Shown piece after piece: positions 52,182 through 61,667 of a stretch of 64,000 nucleotides of DNA. The position numbers and the translations under genes were made by a program. This DNA comes from Amycolatopsis methanolica 239. Its GTDB lineage: Bacteria > Actinomycetota > Actinomycetes > Mycobacteriales > Pseudonocardiaceae. Position 1 is the stretch's first letter. Each line of letters begins with the position of its first letter. The notes beneath the pieces were generated by a model. The model ran no database searches. It was not told the origin of the DNA and worked only from the letters and a program-made list of their open reading frames with translations. The stretch covers positions 310,001 to 374,000 of the forward strand of contig NZ_CP009110.1 of assembly GCF_000739085.1 (NCBI RefSeq), written 5' to 3'.

Positions 52182-52692
52182 CGCCTAATCCTCGTCCTGG
52201 CTCCGCGGTGATGCGGTCGGCGCCGGGGAGGGCGAAGTCCAGCGGGGAGGCCCGGCAGGCGGCCAGGCGCGCGTTCGGCGACAGGATCCGCAGCGCGCTC
52301 GCGATCAACGCGGCGCCGGGGCCATGCCCGCGCCACGGCTCGGTCAGTTCGATGCGCCTCAGGATCACCATGCGCGGCGGGCCCTGGCTGATGCGCGCGT
52401 CCAGCTCGGGGTGCAGCTTGCCCTGGTCCGGGTCGGTCACCGTTTCCGCGATGAACTCCAGCGCCCATTCGCCGAGCACGACCGAATCCAGCAGATTCCG
52501 TTCCTTGGTCAGATCGGCGATGACGAGCGCGATGTCGCCGACGTGCCGGAGCTCGTCCGGGCAGACGTCGAGTTCCGACACCTCCGCTCTGGCGTCCCAT
52601 TGTTCCGGCTGCTCGTCCTCGTCGTCGATCTGCCACCAGAAAATCGCCGGTGTTTCAGCTCGAGTTCGATCGACAGAGGGTTCGCCGGCAGA
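52153..52692 (-). pseudogene. GNAT-like acetyltransferase, probably 5'-truncated
   Basis: From GTG 52581, 142 residues are open; the sequence upstream to 52692 is also protein-like (AIFWWQIDDEDEQPEQWDARAE) but has no start codon before a stop. The core has MVILRRIELTEPWRGHGPGAALIASALRIL, with an RGxGxGA acetyl-CoA loop. The C-terminal end overlaps the deaminase remnant. It could still be expressed from GTG 52581; more likely a remnant. Confidence 0.5.
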
Positions 52693-52852
52693 TCAGGAAC
52701 CGCGACCCCTCTTCGGCGTCATGCGAATGCTGATGCACGCGCAACGCACTCTAGATGACGGCGGCGGGAAATGCTGCCGGGGTGGGATGAGCGGAAGCCG
52801 TCCTTTTCCGGTATGGTGCGCGATTTCCGCACGGACAACGGTTGAAAGGCGT

Positions 52853-53128
52853 TCACGAATCCCCCCGGTTAGCGCTTCTGCGGGCCTCGTCGGCGATGAA
52901 GGTGCCCTTTGAGCGGATGGTGAACACCAGGCCGCGCTCGCGGAGGATCTGGGTTGCGTGGCGCGCCGTGCCGAGTGACACGCCGTACTCGGTGGCCAGC
53001 CGTCGTTCCGCCGGCAGTGGCGTGTTCGGGCGCAGTTCACCGGCCTCGATGCGGGCCTCCAGGTGGTCCGCCATCATCTCGTAGATGTAACCCGGCTTCG
53101 CGGTGGGATCGAACTCTGGGACGGTCAC
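52853..53128 (-). CDS. GntR-type winged-helix protein
   Basis: 91 aa. PGYIYEMMADHLEARIEAGEL, then LPAERRLATEYGVSLGTARHATQILRERGLVFTIRSKGTFIA, is a complete GntR DNA-binding domain with no effector domain. Stand-alone GntR wings of this size are common in filamentous actinobacteria. Target unknown. The 199 bp between it and the next gene show no clear feature. Confidence 0.82.
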   Translation of the reverse strand: MTVPEFDPTAKPGYIYEMMADHLEARIEAGELRPNTPLPAERRLATEYGVSLGTARHATQILRERGLVFTIRSKGTFIADEARRSANRGDS

Positions 53129-53327
53129 GGGAGGAAGGTAGAACGGCGTTAAAAGGGGCGGATTTCACGGTTGCTCCAAGATGCGCCTGTGCGCGCTATG
53201 ACGGGGTTGATCACGAAGACGCCTGCACTGTCACCCTACCGGGTGGCGAAATGCGAAATGGTTGCCGAATTCGTCGGTTGTTCACTGTCGTCACCCGAGC
53301 GGGTTAGTCAGAACGGGCGCACAATTC

Positions 53328-55022
53328 TCAGCGGACTTGATTCGGGACGCGCAATGAGTCGTGGCCCTGTCCACGCAGTATCTCGAAACGGTCCGTGCCG
53401 GGCCAGCTGTTCACCCAGCTCGACCCCGGCACGTCCTTCGCGCGCTTCTTCAGCGGCGCCAGCAGCCGGGAAACCTCGCGATAGGACTTCGCCGCCGTGC
53501 CGGCGCACACGACCGTGGCCAGCGAGACCGTGACCGACAGGTGCTCGGCCGTCCACGGGGTGCCCAGCAGGGTGTCCGCGACGGCCGGAATCTCGTCGAT
53601 GCCGCAGGCGATCAGGAAGTCGTCGCCGCCGACGTGGCTAACCGTGACGCTGCGCAGCTTCGCCGCCAGGTCCGTCAGCGTCCGCCCCAGCGCCCGGATC
53701 AGGTCGTCGCCAGCCGCGAAGCCCACCGTGTCGTTGATGCGCTTGAACGAGTCCACGTCCAGCCAAGCCACGACGAGCGGCGTCCCCGCGGCGATCCGGC
53801 GGTCCACCTCGCGCGCGACGGTGTCACTGCCCGGCAGCCGGGTCAGCGGGTTCAGCGCGGCCGCCTCCTCGATCTTCGCCTCGGCCATCGCGCGCACGAT
53901 CTCGGTCACGAACACCACGCCGAGGCACTCGCCGTCCGCGCCGACCACGATGATGTCGTCCCCGGTGCGGGTCAGGTCGGCGTCGGCGACCAGGTCGAGC
54001 AGCTCCAGCGCGCCCGCGCCGGTGCGGATGGTGCGCGGCGGGTCGGCCAGCCGCGCGGCCGCCTTGTTCGCGTGCAGCGCGTGCCCGTACGGGCCGGTCA
54101 GGTCCAGCAGGAACCGGGCCCGGTCGATCGACCACCGCGGCCGTCCGGCCCGGTCGATCCCCACGATCCCGCTCGGCGCGTCGTGGTCCAGCAGCACCCG
54201 CCGGACCTCGTCGCACGTCGCGTCGTCGGGCAGCGTTGTCGCGGGATGCCGGAAGTCGTCCACGCGCGGCGCCGCCGCCCTGGTCAGCGGCACCGGCGCC
54301 ACGGGCTCCGGCGGCGCCGTGACCAGGCCGGCGGGCATCGCGTTGGCGCGGGCCGGGGCGAACAGGTTGCCCTGCACGATCCGCACCCCCAGCCGCCGCA
54401 CGGCCGACAGCTGCTCCTCGGCCTCGATCCCGGTCGCCACCAGCCGGATGCCGGTCCGGGAGGTGAAGTGCACGAGCGACTCGACCAGCGCGACCGCCGC
54501 GGTCTCGCCGGGCAGCCGCCGCAGCGTCGTGCGGTCGAGTTTGACCAGGCCGACACCGGCCTCGGCGAGCAGGTTCAGTGGCAAATCGCCCGACCCGAGC
54601 CCGTCGAAGGCGAGACGGAAGCCCAGCTCGGCGAACCGCTCCAGGCCGGCGAGCAGCGCCTTCGGCGAGACGCCGTGGAACGGCGCGCCGATCTCCAGCA
54701 CGATCTCACGTGGACGGCGCCCGGTGCGCCCGAGCGATTCGAGCAGCGGGTCCAGCACCAGCTGTGGCGCCGCGGCCGACAGCGCGGTCAGGTTCAGGTG
54801 CAGGGGGAGCAGGGTCTCGTGGGTGGCCTCGGAGAGGACCGCCTGCGCGGCGAGGCCGGCGTCGACGTGGACCAGCCGTCCGCGGCGCTGGGCGGCGCGC
54901 AGGAGGTCGTGGATCCGTCCGGTGGCCGGCCGGGCGAGGGCTTCGACACCGACGACGCCGCCGGTGTTCAGGCTGTAGAGCGGTTGAAAGGCGAAGCCTA
55001 CGTCGTCGGCCGCTGCTTCCAC
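53328..55022 (-). CDS. EAL-CBS-GGDEF cyclic-di-GMP protein with degenerate EAL
   Basis: 564 aa from GTG 55022 (GGAGG eight bases upstream). EAL domain 10-245: VEALARP and NLT are present, but the DDFGTG motif reads DGLGSG, losing one metal Asp; VKLD and GIEAEEQL remain. A CBS-type pair follows (TTLPDDATCDEVRRVLLDHDAPSGIVGIDRAGRP). GGDEF domain 400-560: WLDVDSFKRINDTVGFAAGDDLI and GGDDF. The cyclase site looks usable; the phosphodiesterase is doubtful. No membrane segments. A much longer upstream open frame is antisense to the tnaA remnant. Confidence 0.85.
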   Translation of the reverse strand: MEAAADDVGFAFQPLYSLNTGGVVGVEALARPATGRIHDLLRAAQRRGRLVHVDAGLAAQAVLSEATHETLLPLHLNLTALSAAAPQLVLDPLLESLGRTGRRPREIVLEIGAPFHGVSPKALLAGLERFAELGFRLAFDGLGSGDLPLNLLAEAGVGLVKLDRTTLRRLPGETAAVALVESLVHFTSRTGIRLVATGIEAEEQLSAVRRLGVRIVQGNLFAPARANAMPAGLVTAPPEPVAPVPLTRAAAPRVDDFRHPATTLPDDATCDEVRRVLLDHDAPSGIVGIDRAGRPRWSIDRARFLLDLTGPYGHALHANKAAARLADPPRTIRTGAGALELLDLVADADLTRTGDDIIVVGADGECLGVVFVTEIVRAMAEAKIEEAAALNPLTRLPGSDTVAREVDRRIAAGTPLVVAWLDVDSFKRINDTVGFAAGDDLIRALGRTLTDLAAKLRSVTVSHVGGDDFLIACGIDEIPAVADTLLGTPWTAEHLSVTVSLATVVCAGTAAKSYREVSRLLAPLKKRAKDVPGSSWVNSWPGTDRFEILRGQGHDSLRVPNQVR

Positions 55023-55073
55023 ACGTGAATCCTCCGCCGTCGCCGGGCCGGGCGGCCCGTTCGCGCGCCGATT

Positions 55074-56478
55074 ATGTCCCAGCTCACCACGGGACGCGAA
55101 CTGGCCCCTACCGCCGCGCCCGGCGGTCACTCCAGGCTGGTCTGGTTGTCCGAACTGACCAGCGAGGAGCCGTACGTGCCGCCCTTCATGGAGCCGTTCC
55201 GGATCAAGGCGGTCGAACCGATCCCGTTCCCCACGGCGGAGGAGCGCCGCGACGCACTCGTGGCGGCCGGCTGGAACCTCTTCCGTGTGCCCGCCCGTGC
55301 GATCACCATCGACCTGCTGACCGATTCCGGCACGGCGGCGATGTCGGCCGCGCAGTGGTCCGCGCTCATGCGCGGCGACGAGTCCTACGCCGGTGCGCGT
55401 TCGTCCGAGCGGTTCGAGGCCGTCGTGCGGGACCTGACCGGCTACGGCGAGGTCCTGCCGGTCCACCAGGGACGCGCGGCCGAGCGGATCCTGCTCGGCC
55501 TGCTGCTGCGGCCCGGCGACATCTCGGTCAGCAACACGCACTTCGACAGCACGCGCGCCAGCGTGGAAGCGGCCGGCGCGTAGGCGGTCGACCTGCCGGT
55601 GCCGGTCGCGCCGGGGGAGCTGAACCCCTTCGGCGGCGACCTGGACACCGGCAGGCTGCGGGATCTGCTGCGCGCCTCGGCCGACCGCGTGAAGTGCGTC
55701 GTCCTCACCATCACCAACAACGCGGGCGGCGGGCAGCCGGTCTCGGTGCGCAACGTCAAAGAGGTGCGCCAGTTCTGCGACGCCCACGGCGTTCCGCTGT
55801 ACCTGGACGCGTCGCGCTTCGCCGAGAACGCGTACCTGGTGACCGAACGCGAGGACGGCTACGGCCACCTGTCGCCGCGTGAGGTGGCCCGCGTCGTGTT
55901 CGAGCTCGCGGACGGCTGCTGGGCCAGCCTCAAGAAGGACGGCATGGCCAACATCGGCGGGCTCATCGCGTTCGAGGGGTTCCCGACCTACGGCGGGCTC
56001 GTCGGGCGCGATCTGGAGGTGCTCGCGGAGGGGCTGCTGGAGGTCGTCGAACCGGACTACCTGCGGTACCGCGCCGAGTGCGCGCGCTGGTTCGGCGAGC
56101 AGCTGAGCCTGGCCGGCCCGCCGGTGCTGCAGCCGACCGGCTGCCACGCGGTGTACGTGGACGCGGGGCGATGCTGCTGCACATCCCGCCGCAGCAGCTG
56201 CCCGCCACCGCCTTCGCCAACGCGCTCTGCCTGGCGGGCGGGGTGCGGGTGACCGAGCTGGGGACGCTCGTCTTCGGCAGGCGCGACCCCGACGGCGGGC
56301 CGGACGTGCCCGCGCCGCGCGAGCTGGTGCGGTTCACGCTGCCGCGCCGGGTCTACACCATGAGCCACCTCGAACACGTCGTCGACGTGGCCGAGGGCGT
56401 CTGGTCGAAGGCGGACCAGCTGACCGGCTACCGCATCGTCGAGCAGGGGGATGCCCTTCGACAGTTCACGGCGGAGGT
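55074..56478 (+). pseudogene. tnaA: Tryptophanase (beta-eliminating lyase), nonsense and frameshift mutated
   Basis: ATG 55074 opens EPFRIKAVEPIPFPTAEERR, then IDLLTDSGTAAMS, MRGDESYAGARS and PVHQGRAAE. An in-frame TAG lies at 55581-55583. The same frame continues with ITNNAGGGQPVS, YLDASRFAENAYL and the PLP-lysine block SLKKDGMANIGG. Near 56165 (VDAG) one base is lost; HIPPQQLPATAF to LRQFTAEVY finish the enzyme in another frame at about 56478. The stop codon is missing and the frame enters a radical SAM remnant. Tryptophanase makes indole, pyruvate and ammonia from Trp. Confidence 0.85.
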
Positions 56479-57058
56479 GTATGGGCTGCCGGTGATGGTC
56501 GAGGTCCTGCTCGGCATGCCCGGCGAGACGGCCGCGACGATGACCGAGGCGGTCCGCCGCACGCTCGACCTGGACGTCGCGGTGGCCGGCTACAGCCTCG
56601 GCATCCGCGCGTTTCCCTACTCGCCGCTCGGGATCCGGATGGCGGATCAGTGCGCCGGCCGCCGCACGCTGCCCGGTCTGCAGTCGGACTCGGCGGTGGA
56701 GCCGATCGTGCTCAGGCCGCGGCCGATGTGCGATTCGGTCGTCGAGTACGAGCGCCAGTTCGCCTTCGACGACGACGGGCGGTTCCGGCCGGTCTACTTC
56801 CTGTCGCCGGACCTGCCGGAGGACCCGGCGACGATCGCGTCGCCGAACGGCCGGTGGGTGAACCTCGTGCAGATGCTGTGGGACCCGGTGCCGGCGTCGG
56901 AGTACCACCGCGTGATGCTGCCGACCCTGCCCGGCATCACCGAGGACGACAACAACTACGCGGACAACCCGTTCCTGCTCAGGCTGATCGAGCTCGGTTA
57001 CACCGGGGCATTCTGGTCGCACTGGCCGCAGCGGCACGAGATCATGCAGAGCGTCTGA
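56479..57058 (+). pseudogene. C-terminal part of a radical SAM enzyme fused to tnaA remnant
   Basis: Directly after the tryptophanase end, GLPVMVEVLLGMPGETAATM and AGYSLGIRAFPYSPLG look like the second half of a B12/radical SAM barrel, followed by a 130-residue C-terminal domain ending WSHWPQRHEIMQSV. The CxxxCxxC cluster half is absent. Tryptophan-methylating radical SAM enzymes are sometimes encoded beside tryptophanase genes; membership in that family is a guess from context. Confidence 0.6.
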
Positions 57059-57152
57059 CCAGGGACTATTTCGATCCGAACACGAGACCTTGAGCTGCCG
57101 CGAACGTTACGTAGACTTTCCCGCGGCGACACGCCCCAGATCCCGCTGCGTC

Positions 57153-57183
57153 GGCCGGTTTCCTCAGCGTCGAGGAGCCGGCC
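57153..57183. terminator. Hairpin between convergent genes
   Basis: GGCCGG (57153-57158) pairs with CCGGCC (57178-57183), with inner CCTC/GAGG. It lies between the radical SAM remnant and the GH3 gene. No T-run. Confidence 0.45.
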
Positions 57184-57202
57184 GGCGCAGCCGCCCCACT
57201 TC

Positions 57203-58366
57203 TCAGCACGCGTGCTTGGCGCGCAGGACCGTGGTGAGCGCGTCGGTCACCCGCTCGGCGGGCAGCGTCCCGTCGGCGGTCGCCTGCTCCATCGCGTCCA
57301 GCACGGTCGACACCCGGCCGCCCGAGGACCACAACGCCTGGTCCGCGCCGGACTGCACGGCCTTCACCACGGCCTGTGGCAACGGGTAGCGCTGGGTAAC
57401 CGCCTTCATCGCGCCGAGGTCGTCGGTCAGGACCGGCCCGTCGAACCCGAACTCGCCACGCAGCAGCTGGTAGGCGGCCGGCGACAGCGACGCGGGCTCC
57501 CCGCCGGTCAGGCCCGGCACGTCGAGGTGGCCGACCATGACGGCGGCGGACCCGAAGTCCGCGAGGTTGCGGTAGGGCACCAGGTCGTTCTCGCGCAGTT
57601 CGGCCAGCGGCGGCGTGGTCACCGAGCCCTTGTGCGAGTCGCCGGTCGCGTGCCCGTGGCCGGGGAAGTGCTTGAGCACCGGCTGGATCCCGGCGTCCTC
57701 CAGGCCGGCGGCGAAGGCCTGCGCGTAGCGGTGGGCGGTGTCCGGGTCGGCGCTGAAGGAGCGGTCGCCGATGACGTCGCCGGCGGCGGCGTCGGTGAGG
57801 TCGAGCACCGGCGCGTAGTCGACGGTCACCCCGCGCGCGGCCATCGCCCGGCCGCGCTCCCGCGCGAGTTCGCGGACCTCGCCGGTGGTCATCGTGGCGG
57901 CCATCTCGCGGGCGCTGGGGATCGACCCGTCCAGGTCGTCGAGCCGCTGGACGCGGCCACCCTCGTCGTCGACCGCGACCGACACCGGCAGCCGCCCGGC
58001 CTGCTGGACCTGGTCGAGCGCCTTGTTCTCGAGCAGCGCGGTGGCGTTGCCGCCGAGGAAGATCCCGCCGACCTGCTCGGTGCCCACGACGTCGGCCGCG
58101 CCCTGCGGGTCGGACGCGTCGACCCCGACGACCACCAGCTGCGCGAGCCGCTGGCGGGGCGTGAGCTCGCCGATCACGGTGGCGCACGCGTCCGGCCCCT
58201 CGGCGGCGGCGATGCGTGGCTGCGGCGGCGGCGCGGTGGTCGGAGCGGCGGCCGGGGGCTGCTGCTCGGCCTCGTCGCCGCCGGCGTAGACGACCACCGC
58301 GGCGAGCAGGGCTCCGGCGGCCAGTACGAGCAGCAGTCGCCGGGTCAGGTGCTTGGCCGGCCTCAT
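57203..58366 (-). CDS. Family 3 glycoside hydrolase, beta-N-acetylhexosaminidase (NagZ-like)
   Basis: 387 aa from ATG 58366. An N-terminal membrane anchor or signal (LLLVLAAGALLAAVVVYAG) is followed by an Ala/Pro linker. The GH3 barrel has GGIFLGGNATAL, VSVAVDDEGGRVQRL, and KHFPGHGHATGDSHKG with the His/Asp acid-base dyad; TDDLGAMKAV carries the nucleophile Asp. It probably trims N-acetylglucosamine from cell-wall fragments outside the membrane. Confidence 0.9.
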   Translation of the reverse strand: MRPAKHLTRRLLLVLAAGALLAAVVVYAGGDEAEQQPPAAAPTTAPPPQPRIAAAEGPDACATVIGELTPRQRLAQLVVVGVDASDPQGAADVVGTEQVGGIFLGGNATALLENKALDQVQQAGRLPVSVAVDDEGGRVQRLDDLDGSIPSAREMAATMTTGEVRELARERGRAMAARGVTVDYAPVLDLTDAAAGDVIGDRSFSADPDTAHRYAQAFAAGLEDAGIQPVLKHFPGHGHATGDSHKGSVTTPPLAELRENDLVPYRNLADFGSAAVMVGHLDVPGLTGGEPASLSPAAYQLLRGEFGFDGPVLTDDLGAMKAVTQRYPLPQAVVKAVQSGADQALWSSGGRVSTVLDAMEQATADGTLPAERVTDALTTVLRAKHAC

Positions 58367-58498
58367 CGGCTTCTGGTGTTCCTTCCTGGCGGAATGGGGT
58401 TCGCGGCCACGGTAACCCAGCGCCCGGCGGGTCAAACGGCTCGTCGCCGGACCGGGTGAGTGCGGCCACGTGTCCGGGGCGGGCCCAGCGGGTAGCCA

Positions 58499-58792
58499 AT
58501 GAGCATGCGAATCCCGCGTGAGCGGCCTCGCAGCCGCGAGGAGTACCAGCGGGGCCTGCCGGACTACCACGATCCGACCGCCGGTTTCGGTGGCGCCGCG
58601 CCGGCGTACAGCGCGCTGACGCTGCGGATCTGGCTCGCCGCCATCGGCATCCTCCTCGCCGCCGGGGCCGGTTTCCTGTTCGCCACGATCGAGATGTGGT
58701 GGGTGACGGTGCTGATGGGCCTGGTGGTGGTGGGGCTGGTGATCGACCTGGCCTGGGTCGTGCACCGCAAGCGCCGCGGCGAGCCTGGTTGA
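58499..58792 (+). CDS. Small two-helix membrane protein
   Basis: 97 aa. A polar N-terminus (RPRSREEYQRGLPDYHDPTAGFGG) precedes two membrane helices (LAAIGILLAAGAGFLFATIE and VTVLMGLVVVGLVIDLAWVV) and a basic end. No family recognised. Start at 58499 or the next Met two codons later. It precedes the phosphoribosyltransferase gene by 28 bp. Confidence 0.65.
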   Translation: MSMRIPRERPRSREEYQRGLPDYHDPTAGFGGAAPAYSALTLRIWLAAIGILLAAGAGFLFATIEMWWVTVLMGLVVVGLVIDLAWVVHRKRRGEPG

Positions 58793-58820
58793 CGATCTCC
58801 GGCAGGGGTAGACCTGTGGC

Positions 58821-59462
58821 ATGAGGCGGCGACACGAGTACCGCGACCGCCACGAGGCGGGTCTGCGGCTGGGCGAGCTGCTCGCCGAACGCGAGTGGCG
58901 CGACCCGCTGGTGCTGGGGCTGGCGCGTGGTGGGGTGGTCGTCGGTCACGCGGTTGCCGGCGTGCTCGGCGCGCCGCTGGACGTGGCGGTCGCGCGCAAG
59001 ATCGGCGCGCCCGGCCAGCCGGAGTTCGGCGTCGGCGCGGTCACCCCGGACGGCCCGCCCTGCTACGACGAGCGGTCGCTGTCGATGCTCGGGCTGCGGC
59101 CCGCGCAGCTGTCGGATGCTTGCCGGGCCGAACGCGCGGAGGCCCGCCGCCGCGCCGTGGTCTACCAGCGCGGACGTCCGCCGCAGCCGCGGGCCGGACG
59201 GGACTTGCTGGTGGTCGACGACGGGCTGGCGACCGGAGTGACCGCGCGGGCCGCGTTGCGGGCGTTGCGCGCGGACCGGCCGCACAGCCTCGTCTTCGCC
59301 GCGCCGGTGTGCGCGCCGGACGCCGCGGCGGCCCTGAAGAGCGACGCGGACGAGGTGCTGTGCCTGCTGGCGCCGCACGGTTTCCGCTCGGTCGGGCAGT
59401 GGTACGCCGACTTCCGCCAGACCGGCGACGACGAGGTCATCGAACTGCTGGAGACGTCATGA
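58821..59462 (+). CDS. Phosphoribosyltransferase-domain protein
   Basis: 213 aa. The PRPP-binding loop LLVVDDGLATGVTARAAL and N-terminal LARGGVVVGHAVAGVLGAPLDV define a type I PRTase fold like those found in dienelactone-hydrolase-linked predicted phosphoribosyltransferases. Its stop overlaps the next gene by 4 bp. Substrate unknown. Confidence 0.88.
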   Translation: MRRRHEYRDRHEAGLRLGELLAEREWRDPLVLGLARGGVVVGHAVAGVLGAPLDVAVARKIGAPGQPEFGVGAVTPDGPPCYDERSLSMLGLRPAQLSDACRAERAEARRRAVVYQRGRPPQPRAGRDLLVVDDGLATGVTARAALRALRADRPHSLVFAAPVCAPDAAAALKSDADEVLCLLAPHGFRSVGQWYADFRQTGDDEVIELLETS

Positions 59463-60076
59463 CCGTCCCGCTCATCGTCGCCCCCGGCCTCCAGGGCGAT
59501 CTGACGGTCCCGTCCGACGCGATCGGGGTCGTCGTGTTCGCCCACGGTTCGGGCAGTTCCCGGCACAGCGCCCGCAACATCGCGGTGGCGCGCGAGCTGC
59601 AGGACAACCGGTTCGCCACGCTGCTGTTCGACCTGCTCAGCCCGGACGAGGACCACGGCGACCGGCGGTTCGACATCGAGTTGCTGACCGAGCGCCTGCG
59701 CGCCGCGATGGCCGAGCTGTCCCGGCGCGCGGAGACGGCCGGCTTGCCGCTGGGCCTGTTCGGGGCCAGCACCGGCGCGGCCGCCGCAATGCGGGCCGCG
59801 GCGGCCGAACCGGAGCGCGTGCGGGCGGTCGTGTCCCGCGGCGGCCGCCCCGACCTGGCCGGCGACGCGCTGGGCCAGGTGCGGAGCCCGACGCTGGTGA
59901 TCGTCGGCGCGCGGGACGAGGAGGTGCTGCGGCTGAACCAGTCGGCGGCCGCCGGGCTGGGCGGACGGCACGACATCGAGATCGTCCCGAAGGCGACGCA
60001 CCTGTTCGAGGAACCCGGCGCGCTGGAGCGGGTCGCCCAGCTGGCCGCCGCCTGGTTCAGCGAGTACCTCGGTTAG
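59459..60076 (+). CDS. Dienelactone hydrolase-like alpha/beta hydrolase
   Basis: 205 aa. VVVFAHGSGSSRHSARN forms the oxyanion region, GASTGAAAA the nucleophile elbow, ARDEEVL and THLFEE the Asp and His of the triad. It is translationally coupled to the PRTase gene; the two often occur together or fused, suggesting a joint unknown pathway. Confidence 0.87.
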   Translation: MTVPLIVAPGLQGDLTVPSDAIGVVVFAHGSGSSRHSARNIAVARELQDNRFATLLFDLLSPDEDHGDRRFDIELLTERLRAAMAELSRRAETAGLPLGLFGASTGAAAAMRAAAAEPERVRAVVSRGGRPDLAGDALGQVRSPTLVIVGARDEEVLRLNQSAAAGLGGRHDIEIVPKATHLFEEPGALERVAQLAAAWFSEYLG

Positions 60077-60915
60077 GGCTTGCGCGCCACCGCCGCGAGG
60101 ATGCGTGACTTCGACGGCGCGTCGGCGAACAGGGCGTTCTCGTCGGGGTGCCATTCGGGTGCGTAGACCAGCCCCGGCTCGACCAGTTCGAAGTCGCCGT
60201 AGAACTTCAGGAACTCCTCCCGCGAGCGGTACTGCCCGGGGTTCGTGGTGGTCTCGTAGTAGGCCTTGAGGTCGTCCAGCGCCCGGCGCTCCTCCTCGTC
60301 GGCCGGGTTCTCGTCGGTGAGCTGGCACATGATCAGGAACGACCCCGGCGCGAGCTGGCCGCGGTAGAAGTCCAGCGCCTGGTGCGGCTGCTGCTCGTCC
60401 TTGATGAAGTGCAGCACCGCGTTGATCACCAGCGCGACCGGCTGTTCGAAGTCGATCACGCCGGTCTCGCCGACCCGCTCCCACAGGTCGATCGGCTCCA
60501 GCAGGTCACCCGCGATCGCGCGGTGGCGGTCCGTGTCCGCCGTGTCGGCGAGCAGCAGCTGCGAGTGCGCCAGCGCGATCGGCTCGTTGTCGATGTAGAC
60601 GACTGTGGTGTCGTGCTCCGGGCGGGCCTCGTCGGCGACCTCGTGCACGTTGCCCGCCGTCGGCAGGCCGGAGCCGATGTCGACGAACTGGTGGATCCCC
60701 GACTTCGACGCGTACCGCACGGCGCGGCCGAGGAACTGCCGGCACGCCACCGCGGAATCGGGGATCAGGGGGAGTCTCGCGCGGACCTTGTCGCCGAACG
60801 CGCGGTCGATCGCGTAGTTGTGGTTCCCACCGATGAAGTAGTCGTACACCCGCGCCGCGGACGGCCGGTCGAGGCTTCCCTCGACGGCCCGCAGCACCTC
60901 GTCATCCGCCGCCAT
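60073..60915 (-). CDS. SAM-dependent methyltransferase (Methyltransf_19/DUF574)
   Basis: 280 aa from ATG 60915. RPSAARVYDYFIGGNHNYAIDR and FVDIGSGLPTAGNVHEVA, then VVYIDNEPIALAHS, are hallmarks of this actinobacteria-rich methyltransferase family. Substrates are mostly unknown. It converges on the hydrolase gene with 4 bp overlap. Confidence 0.9.
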   Translation of the reverse strand: MAADDEVLRAVEGSLDRPSAARVYDYFIGGNHNYAIDRAFGDKVRARLPLIPDSAVACRQFLGRAVRYASKSGIHQFVDIGSGLPTAGNVHEVADEARPEHDTTVVYIDNEPIALAHSQLLLADTADTDRHRAIAGDLLEPIDLWERVGETGVIDFEQPVALVINAVLHFIKDEQQPHQALDFYRGQLAPGSFLIMCQLTDENPADEEERRALDDLKAYYETTTNPGQYRSREEFLKFYGDFELVEPGLVYAPEWHPDENALFADAPSKSRILAAVARKP

Positions 60916-60945
60916 GCGACGAGTCTGCCACAACGCGTGAAACGT

Positions 60946-61626
60946 TCACGGCAGGCCGACGAAAGCGGCCGATTGCTCTGCCGTGTAGGCGAAATAGGCG
61001 TCCGCGGGATCGGCCGTGTTGGCGTACTGGCCGAACAGCTCGAAGCTGATCGCGCCGAAGAGGTGGGTCCACGCGGTCATCAGCCGGACCAGGTCCGCCT
61101 CGGGGAGCGACGTCCCGAGCGCGGTCTGGACCTTGCCTGCCTGCTCGGCCAGCTCGGCAGGCAGCGGCGGACCGGGCATCGCGGGCGTGAGGTCGGCGGA
61201 CTCCATGACGCGGACCAGCGCCTGCGCCACGCGGCCGGCGGGCGTGATCGTGTCCTGCGGCGCCCGGTAGCCGGGCACCGGCGAGCCGTAGATCAGCGAG
61301 TACTCGTGCGGGTTCCGCTTCGCCCAGTCGCGGGTGGCGGCCCAGATGCGCAGCCAGCGGTCGCGGGGCGCGGCGGACGGGTCGTCGGCGCGCTCGGCTG
61401 CTTCGCCGATCTCGTTGTAGGCGTCGATGATCAGCTCGGTCAGCAGGTGGTCGCGGCTCGGGAAGTAGCGGTAGAGCGCGGAGGAGACCATGCCCAGCTC
61501 GCGGGCGACGGCTCGCAGGGACAGCCCGTGCGGCCCGACCTCGCCGAGTTGGCGGCGCGCCTCGTCCTTGATCTCGCGGGTCAGTTCGGCGCGGGCCCGT
61601 TCGCGCGCGGTCTTGCTGGCTGGCAT
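60946..61626 (-). CDS. TetR-family regulator
   Basis: 226 aa from ATG 61626. Helix-turn-helix: IKDEARRQLGEVGPHGLSLRAVARELGMVSSALYRYFPSRDHLL. The C-terminal domain (TetR_C_13-like, with WIRLxR.W replaced by DRWLRIWAATRDWAKRNPHEYSLIYG) is typical of regulators that bind AGAGCxxxGCTCT sites. Two such sites lie just upstream, between it and the reductase gene. Confidence 0.9.
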   Translation of the reverse strand: MPASKTARERARAELTREIKDEARRQLGEVGPHGLSLRAVARELGMVSSALYRYFPSRDHLLTELIIDAYNEIGEAAERADDPSAAPRDRWLRIWAATRDWAKRNPHEYSLIYGSPVPGYRAPQDTITPAGRVAQALVRVMESADLTPAMPGPPLPAELAEQAGKVQTALGTSLPEADLVRLMTAWTHLFGAISFELFGQYANTADPADAYFAYTAEQSAAFVGLP

Positions 61627-61667
61627 GCCGTCGAGTGTGCCACGACAGAGAGCGGCGGACAAATTAG

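Noticed and set aside
55581-55583. In-frame TAG in tryptophanase read as an unusual amino acid codon
   Set aside because: The gene also has a frameshift and a lost stop codon, so a nonsense mutation in a decaying gene is simpler.
55023-56147. N-terminal extension of the EAL-CBS-GGDEF protein on the minus strand
   Set aside because: It is antisense to the tryptophanase remnant; a GTG with a good RBS lies at 55022.
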